From NCBI GenBank assembly GCA_014885115.2, contig WKLE02000840.1, forward strand, positions 6,539 through 18,095: a DNA stretch of 11,557 nucleotides, given 5' to 3'. The position numbers were made by a program, and so were the translations under genes. Numbering within the stretch: position 1 is the first letter of the stretch; the number at the start of each line of letters is the position of its first letter. The notes under the pieces were generated by a model, which saw only the letters and a program-made list of their open reading frames with translations, ran no database searches and had not been told where the DNA came from. This DNA comes from Asterionellopsis glacialis. Taxonomy: Eukaryota; Bacillariophyta; Plagiogrammaphyceae; Rhaphoneidales; Asterionellopsidaceae. Shown piece after piece: positions 8,332 through 11,557 of this stretch.

Positions 8332-9432
8332 GGAGAGCCAGTCCTCCATAATCACATTCCCATGAAAATTTCAGTCCCGTCCAACACCAAAGATTGCAAT
8401 CTGGTGATTTGTCGTTCGTCACCTTTTGCTGATCACGAAACTCTCGGCTGCTTCAAATCGCCAAGCGGGAACCAGACACAACAGTCACTGATTCTTCGGG
8501 GAAAAAGCAACAAACATCTCAAAATTATTCTGTCTAATCCATTTTATCGCCAAGAAGCTTGGACCTGTTATTTTGCGATTTTTATGCCAAGTGTTGGACA
8601 CTGTTTACCAGTGAGCCATTTCACTGAACAAGAATTGTCCAAGGCCGGCTTCAATCGCAACACAAAGAAAGAAATCGTTTTCGGTCCGAAATCCTTGGGT
8701 GGCTTAGCGTGGCAAACCTCACATGACGATCAAGGCATTGGTCAGGTCCTCCTCTGTCTCAAGCACTGGAGATCGAACACATTCATCTCTCATTCACTCT
8801 GCATCAATTTCACATGGACGATGGCTCAGATCGGCACTAGCTTCTCCCCTCTGGAAAACACATGCATAAGGCTGCCTCATTTGGAAACCAAATGGTTCTC
8901 CTCACCACGCATGTGTTTAAGCACCTTTGAAGGCAACATCTCACTTCGAGTTGCCCCTGTCAACACCTTGCAACGGATCAATGATCGCTGCATTATGGAT
9001 GTTGTCTTGTCCGCAGGCAAATTCAAAACACACGAGATTAAACAGATCAATTGCTGCAGACTGTGCCTCCAAGTCATCACTGTTTCCAACGTTGCATCAG
9101 CAACAGGCACCAACCTGCGGCCAGAGATTCGCCATGGCGATTCGCTCCTAACATCAAGCCGTGCACAATGGAACAAATTCAAACAGGACAAACCGGACGA
9201 AACATCCTGGCGAGTCTGACGCCGGGCATGCAAGTTATTTGCCACCAAAGATGGCAGCCTTCATCAACCCCTGCAAGAATGGCTTCATCCCTACGACAAA
9301 TTAAGACAGAGCTGGTTTAGCTGTTGCGACACAGAATCTGAGACTCTTTTCATTCGCATGCAGCATCACTTCTGAGAACACAAGTCCGACAATTCCGACA
9401 TTTGTTATCCTACAAATAACTCATCTTCCTCA
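8332..9432 (+). pseudogene. LINE ORF2, part 4: reverse transcriptase thumb/connection region
   Basis: The same frame 1 continues from the palm. HETLGCFKSPSGNQTQ (about 8437-8485) matches the HK.LG..K.P.G block that follows motif E. FAIFMPSVGHCLPVSHFTEQEL (about 8575-8640) matches the ...PS+..CLP...FT..EL block of the thumb region. FGPKSLGGLAW, INDRCIMDVVL and NCCRLCLQVITVSN follow. The uninterrupted stretch is 8332-9216; TGA at 9217 and TGA at 9373 break it, but RRACKLFATKDGSLHQPLQEW (about 9220-9280) between them still reads as the pre-RNase H connection. No frameshift is seen from 7847 to the LINE end, so damage here is by stops only. Confidence 0.72.
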
Positions 9433-9981
9433 TTGCCTTCCACCAGTGTGCCGGTTGATGTCACACCCAAAGGCACCAAGTGGCTTGTCGCACAACCGGT
9501 CCATCTCAGACACTCCAATGCCCCCCAACCTCCGCCAGATTTTAAACAGTTCATAGATAGCCAACCACCATGGTCACGACACCTCCATCTTCAACTTGAG
9601 CTACGAGTGTCTGCCTGTTCGATCATCGAATCCATTCAAGAGGACGTGGTCGTTGTCACCAGTGATGGTTCCGTCTCTGACAACGGTGACAGCTCTTTCG
9701 GCTGGGTAGCAGCCCTGTCGTCCGGAACGAGATTAGCATCATGCGCAGGGTGGGCTTGCGGATGTTCTCGAGGATCCTCCATGCGCGCAGAGGCATGTGG
9801 CTTTCTTTCTTGGGTGCAGTTCACACATTCACTGCATCGTCACCACACAATCGAATGGCCCAATCCCTTGCAGATCAACCAATGCACGGACAGCGAATCT
9901 CTTCTCCTCCGCATCCAGAAACTTCAAGACCAGGAAATTCCATCACCCAACTCCACCCTGTTGGAGGATTGGGATGTCATC
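9433..9981 (+). pseudogene. LINE ORF2, part 5: RNase H domain, truncated
   Basis: RNase H removes the RNA strand of the hybrid during insertion. The frame is continuous with the reverse transcriptase. Catalytic residues visible are the Asp in TSDGSVSDNG (9664-9666), the Glu in MRAEACG (9790-9792) and the Asp in CTDSESL (9889-9891), with FGWVAAL and GWACGCSRGSS between them as expected for the fold. The block LLEDWDVI (9958-9981) is the last LINE-like sequence. The final catalytic Asp, normally in an HVKGHQD-type motif some tens of residues on, is absent. After 9984 the frame runs through sequence that reads as Gag on the other strand and stops at 10060. The C-terminus and 3' UTR of the LINE are lost. 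Confidence 0.8.
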
Positions 9982-9985
9982 ACCA
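9976..9985. other. LINE / LTR-Gag junction
   Basis: The plus-strand LINE protein is recognisable through DWDVI (to 9981), and the minus-strand Gag through its zinc-knuckle start CPLHGDD (to about 9976). Both families therefore appear to claim GTCATCACC at 9976-9984, so the breakpoint lies in a few bases of possible microhomology. Both elements are cut inside a protein domain and meet with their 3' sides facing each other. Confidence 0.6.
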
Positions 9986-10853
9986 TGACAGTGGACATTC
10001 GTGTTTTTCTCTTTCGGAGTGTCTCCAGCTTCGGATGGCTTGTGATTCCGGACAATCTTTAGCAGGCCTTTTGCGTTCATCGGCGTCATCGGCATTGCCG
10101 TTTTTACGCACGGATTTCTGCTTCCTGTCACCGTCCAGGCAACAAACAGAATCAGTGACTTCCAATCGTTGTGGTGAGTCGATAAACTGTGGAAGTCCTT
10201 TTTTGCACCGATCAAATCCCGTGCGTGGCATTTCCCTGGTCCATGACGCAGGAATGCCGAATTCCAAAATTTCCATGATTTCCGTGACATCTGACGTGGA
10301 ATCATGATTGCCTTCTGGAAAATGCTCCAAACAACCATTTAAGGTATGTGAGCAATCCAGGCAATCTTTCGCTGTTAATTCCCTTGGTTTTCTGAGGAAA
10401 CGATGCATGCAGCGTTTCTCCTTCATAAGGGCTTTCATGGGAAAGAAACATTTTTTTAAGGTCTTCGCTAACTGAATTAAAATCACCCAGCGTTTCCGCG
10501 CCATGTTGAGTGGCCGCATTGTTGAACACCCTTGAGCCCTGTTCACGTGAAAACGCACGTGCGGCTGCGTGAACAGCCGGGCCTCCGGCAATTTGTTGAC
10601 CTTTAACAACTCGCTCGAGGTTAGCAAACCAATCGAGGAGCTCTTTTGGTTTTCCGCCTTCGAAGTGCGGAAATTCCACGGTGATCTTTTCCTCCGAATC
10701 CGGATTTCCGGGATTCGAAAACAAGCTGACCTTTGCAAACTTGCTTTCATCAAGTTTCGGAGCTTCTTTCGCACTCACTTCGAGCAACGAGATTGGCGGT
10801 GGCGGACAACTCCTGCCAGCGCCATTGTCAGCAGCAGGGGTGACGTTTTTCAT
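9983..10853 (-). pseudogene. gag: Gag of an LTR retrotransposon, frameshifted and truncated
   Basis: Gag forms the particle that packages element RNA. The reading frame starts at the ATG whose A is at 10853 (MKNVTPAADNG). VEFPHFEGGKPKELLDWFANLE, KGQQIAGGPAVHAAARAF and FNNAATQHGAETLGDF follow, matching the ...FEGG.PE..L.W......++GQ...GP....R.L block order of diatom/oomycete Gags. In the T7 run at 10451-10457 (A7 on the coding strand) the protein shifts by one base and continues as FPMKALMKEKRCMHRFLRKPREL, LNGCLEHFPEG and MEILEFGIPASWTREM, ending with a Lys/Arg-rich region. At the end, HECPLSW-stop becomes CPLHG with a one-base shift, as in the start of a Gag zinc knuckle; the rest of the knuckle is missing at the LINE junction. 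I cannot tell Ty1/copia from Ty3/gypsy. Confidence 0.75.
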
Positions 10854-11191
10854 GACACTTGCAGTGATTCACTCGCACTTTGTTGTGGAGTGTTAACACC
10901 ATGCACCATGCTGCACGTTGCAACAGCAAATTCTAAAGTCAAGTGACATTTTGCGTTGTGATTCAATTGCAAGACCAATTCATGTTTCTGTTCTGATCTT
11001 CAACCGATCACGCGTGGAACTTTAGGCTTCTTGTTTTAATCGCACGTCGTAGCCTCTGGTGTGTTTTCCACGGGCTGAGCAATGTTCGTGACGACGTGAT
11101 TGCATCACGACTTGGAGTGTGTCCCTCTCGTCATGACACTTCCTGGTGTTCACTTCGATCGTGATGCGTCATCATGTCGTGATCATTGGTC

Positions 11192-11210
11192 GTGACACTT
11201 TTCGTGTCAC
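11192..11210. repeat. perfect 7-bp stem hairpin GTGACAC-TTTTC-GTGTCAC
   Basis: GTGACAC (11192-11198) and GTGTCAC (11204-11210) are exact reverse complements around a TTTTC loop. It lies about 50 bp to the left of the CRE-like cluster. It may be a paired binding site for a factor recognising GTGACAC, or an RNA hairpin in the element leader. Confidence 0.55.
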
Positions 11211-11258
11211 TCCTTATGATCTTGCTCACATGAGTGATGCGGTCCGAGCTCGACAACA

Positions 11259-11383
11259 TGACGTCATCATTCTGTGACGTCACCGTCTGTCGTCATTCTC
11301 GTGACGTCATGTCGACACGGTCTGACTTGGTCGGTTGATTGTTGATGTCATCACGGACGGTCTGTCCCATGTTTGATTGACGT
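11259..11383. promoter_or_regulatory. cluster of CRE-like TGACGTCA palindromes
   Basis: Three perfect 8-bp TGACGTCA palindromes lie at 11259-11266, 11275-11282 and 11302-11309. A one-mismatch copy TGATGTCA is at 11343-11350 and a half-site TGACGT at 11378-11383. TGCGTCA at 11165-11171 contains the related TGACGC on the other strand. TGACGTCA is the classical bZIP/CREB site, and TGACGT, ACGTCA and TGACGC are the CO2/cAMP-responsive elements described in the diatom Phaeodactylum tricornutum. Upstream of the minus-strand Gag, these would sit where an LTR enhancer is expected. Confidence 0.6.
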
Positions 11384-11557
11384 CTGTCGGTGAGTCTGTG
11401 GACTCGCCTGCTGCAGGTGGTGTCAATGATGCCGGAGATGCATTCCAGGAGAGCTTTCCAGGGGTTGCACAGCATCTCAAATTTTGAACTGAATGTTTCG
11501 TCGAATTGTTAATGGGATCTTTGCAGTTGTTTTCATCTTTTCGGGAGCTCGTGATTT

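Larger units (their letters stand above)
3278..9981 (+). mobile_element. near full-length, inactive APE-type LINE (non-LTR retrotransposon) with RNase H, 3'-truncated
   Basis: The order is ORF1, then ORF2 with an apurinic-type endonuclease, a reverse transcriptase and an RNase H. This is the layout of APE-bearing non-LTR clades that keep RNase H (the I/R1/LOA/Tad type). Clade assignment is not attempted. Coding frames are ORF1 frame 2 then 1, and ORF2 frame 0, then 2 (from about 7034), then 1 (from 7847). Nine internal stops (4435, 4966, 6795, 6942, 7493, 8290, 8329, 9217, 9373) and three or more frameshifts make it dead. It is unusual in being truncated at the 3' end; LINE copies are normally 5'-truncated. 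The loss coincides with the junction to an LTR-element Gag. The 5' UTR is not delimited, so the element may start up to about 220 bp earlier. Confidence 0.85.
9983..11557 (-). mobile_element. 5' part of an LTR retrotransposon (leader/LTR candidate plus Gag)
   Basis: On the minus strand this reads, from 11557 downward, a CpG-rich non-coding region and then Gag. No protease, reverse transcriptase or integrase remains; everything after the Gag zinc-knuckle region is lost at 9976-9985. The LTR ends cannot be fixed because a second LTR is not in the window. GCAAGACCA at 10969-10977, just before ATTCATG, could be the tRNA 3' end complement of a primer-binding site, but I could not match it to a particular tRNA. 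The right boundary is open. Confidence 0.6.
10854..11557 (-). promoter_or_regulatory. CpG-rich leader/LTR candidate upstream of Gag
   Basis: About 700 bases with no credible gene; a 60-codon minus frame at 11293-11475 has no features. The stretch is dense in TGACGT, CGTGA, GTCTGTC and TGACACTT words, the last at 10853-10860, 11134-11141 and 11193-11200. Its position directly upstream of the Gag start suits an LTR plus untranslated leader. CpG is far denser here than on the left side of the window: by eye about one per 11 bases in 11041-11400, against about one per 100 in 2101-2880. Confidence 0.45.

Noticed and set aside
9741..10307. 188-codon plus-strand frame overlapping RNase H and the junction
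   Set aside because: It crosses the junction in a different frame from RNase H and opposite to Gag, and has no motifs of its own.
9943..10338. Third minus-strand frame overlapping Gag
   Set aside because: Gag family blocks (MEILEFGIPASWTREM, FLRKPREL) are in the frame ending at 9980; this frame only becomes relevant for the last few codons after a one-base shift.
11293..11475. 60-codon minus-strand open frame upstream of Gag
   Set aside because: Short, without features, inside a region dominated by CRE-like and other repeats.

Overview
The window looks like nuclear DNA of a eukaryotic alga, most likely a diatom or another stramenopile. This rests on pattern recognition of three things: an APE-type LINE whose reverse transcriptase has CYDR and QGSGNSP motifs, a Gag of the diatom/oomycete LTR-retrotransposon type, and a decayed gene of an uncharacterised family I associate with diatoms. 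There are no bacterial operons, Shine-Dalgarno sites, tRNAs or rRNAs. I could not run searches, so the taxon is an inference. The locus is a transposable-element graveyard with no clearly intact gene.

Region by region. 1-893 is AT-rich non-genic DNA with a degenerate 203-bp-offset duplication at the left edge. About 894-2720 is a broken plus-strand gene of unknown function, with an in-frame stop, several frame changes and one plausible 67-bp spliceosomal intron. Its tail runs into a 20-bp-period tandem array (2601-2720). 2831-3056 holds a possible AATAAA signal, a 22-bp-period GTGACA array and a 16-bp perfect palindrome.

3278-9981 is an almost full-length, inactive plus-strand LINE. ORF1 (3278-5358) has an unknown N-terminal region and a C-terminal coiled coil. 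ORF2 starts at 5355 in an ATGATG overlap with the ORF1 stop and encodes an endonuclease (5355-6797), a reverse transcriptase (about 7032-9216) and an RNase H (9640-9981) cut off before its last catalytic Asp. I count nine internal stops, seven of them TGA, and at least three frameshifts.

At 9976-9985 the LINE abuts, tail to tail, the truncated Gag gene of an LTR retrotransposon on the minus strand (10853 down to about 9983). Upstream of that Gag (10854-11557) is a CpG-rich leader/LTR candidate with three perfect TGACGTCA palindromes in 51 bp and several half-sites, resembling cAMP-response (CRE) elements. The two elements lie end to end but do not work together. The most interesting signals are the coupled ORF1/ORF2 start, the TGA-biased decay, the LINE/Gag junction, the CRE cluster and the periodic arrays between the gene remnant and the LINE.
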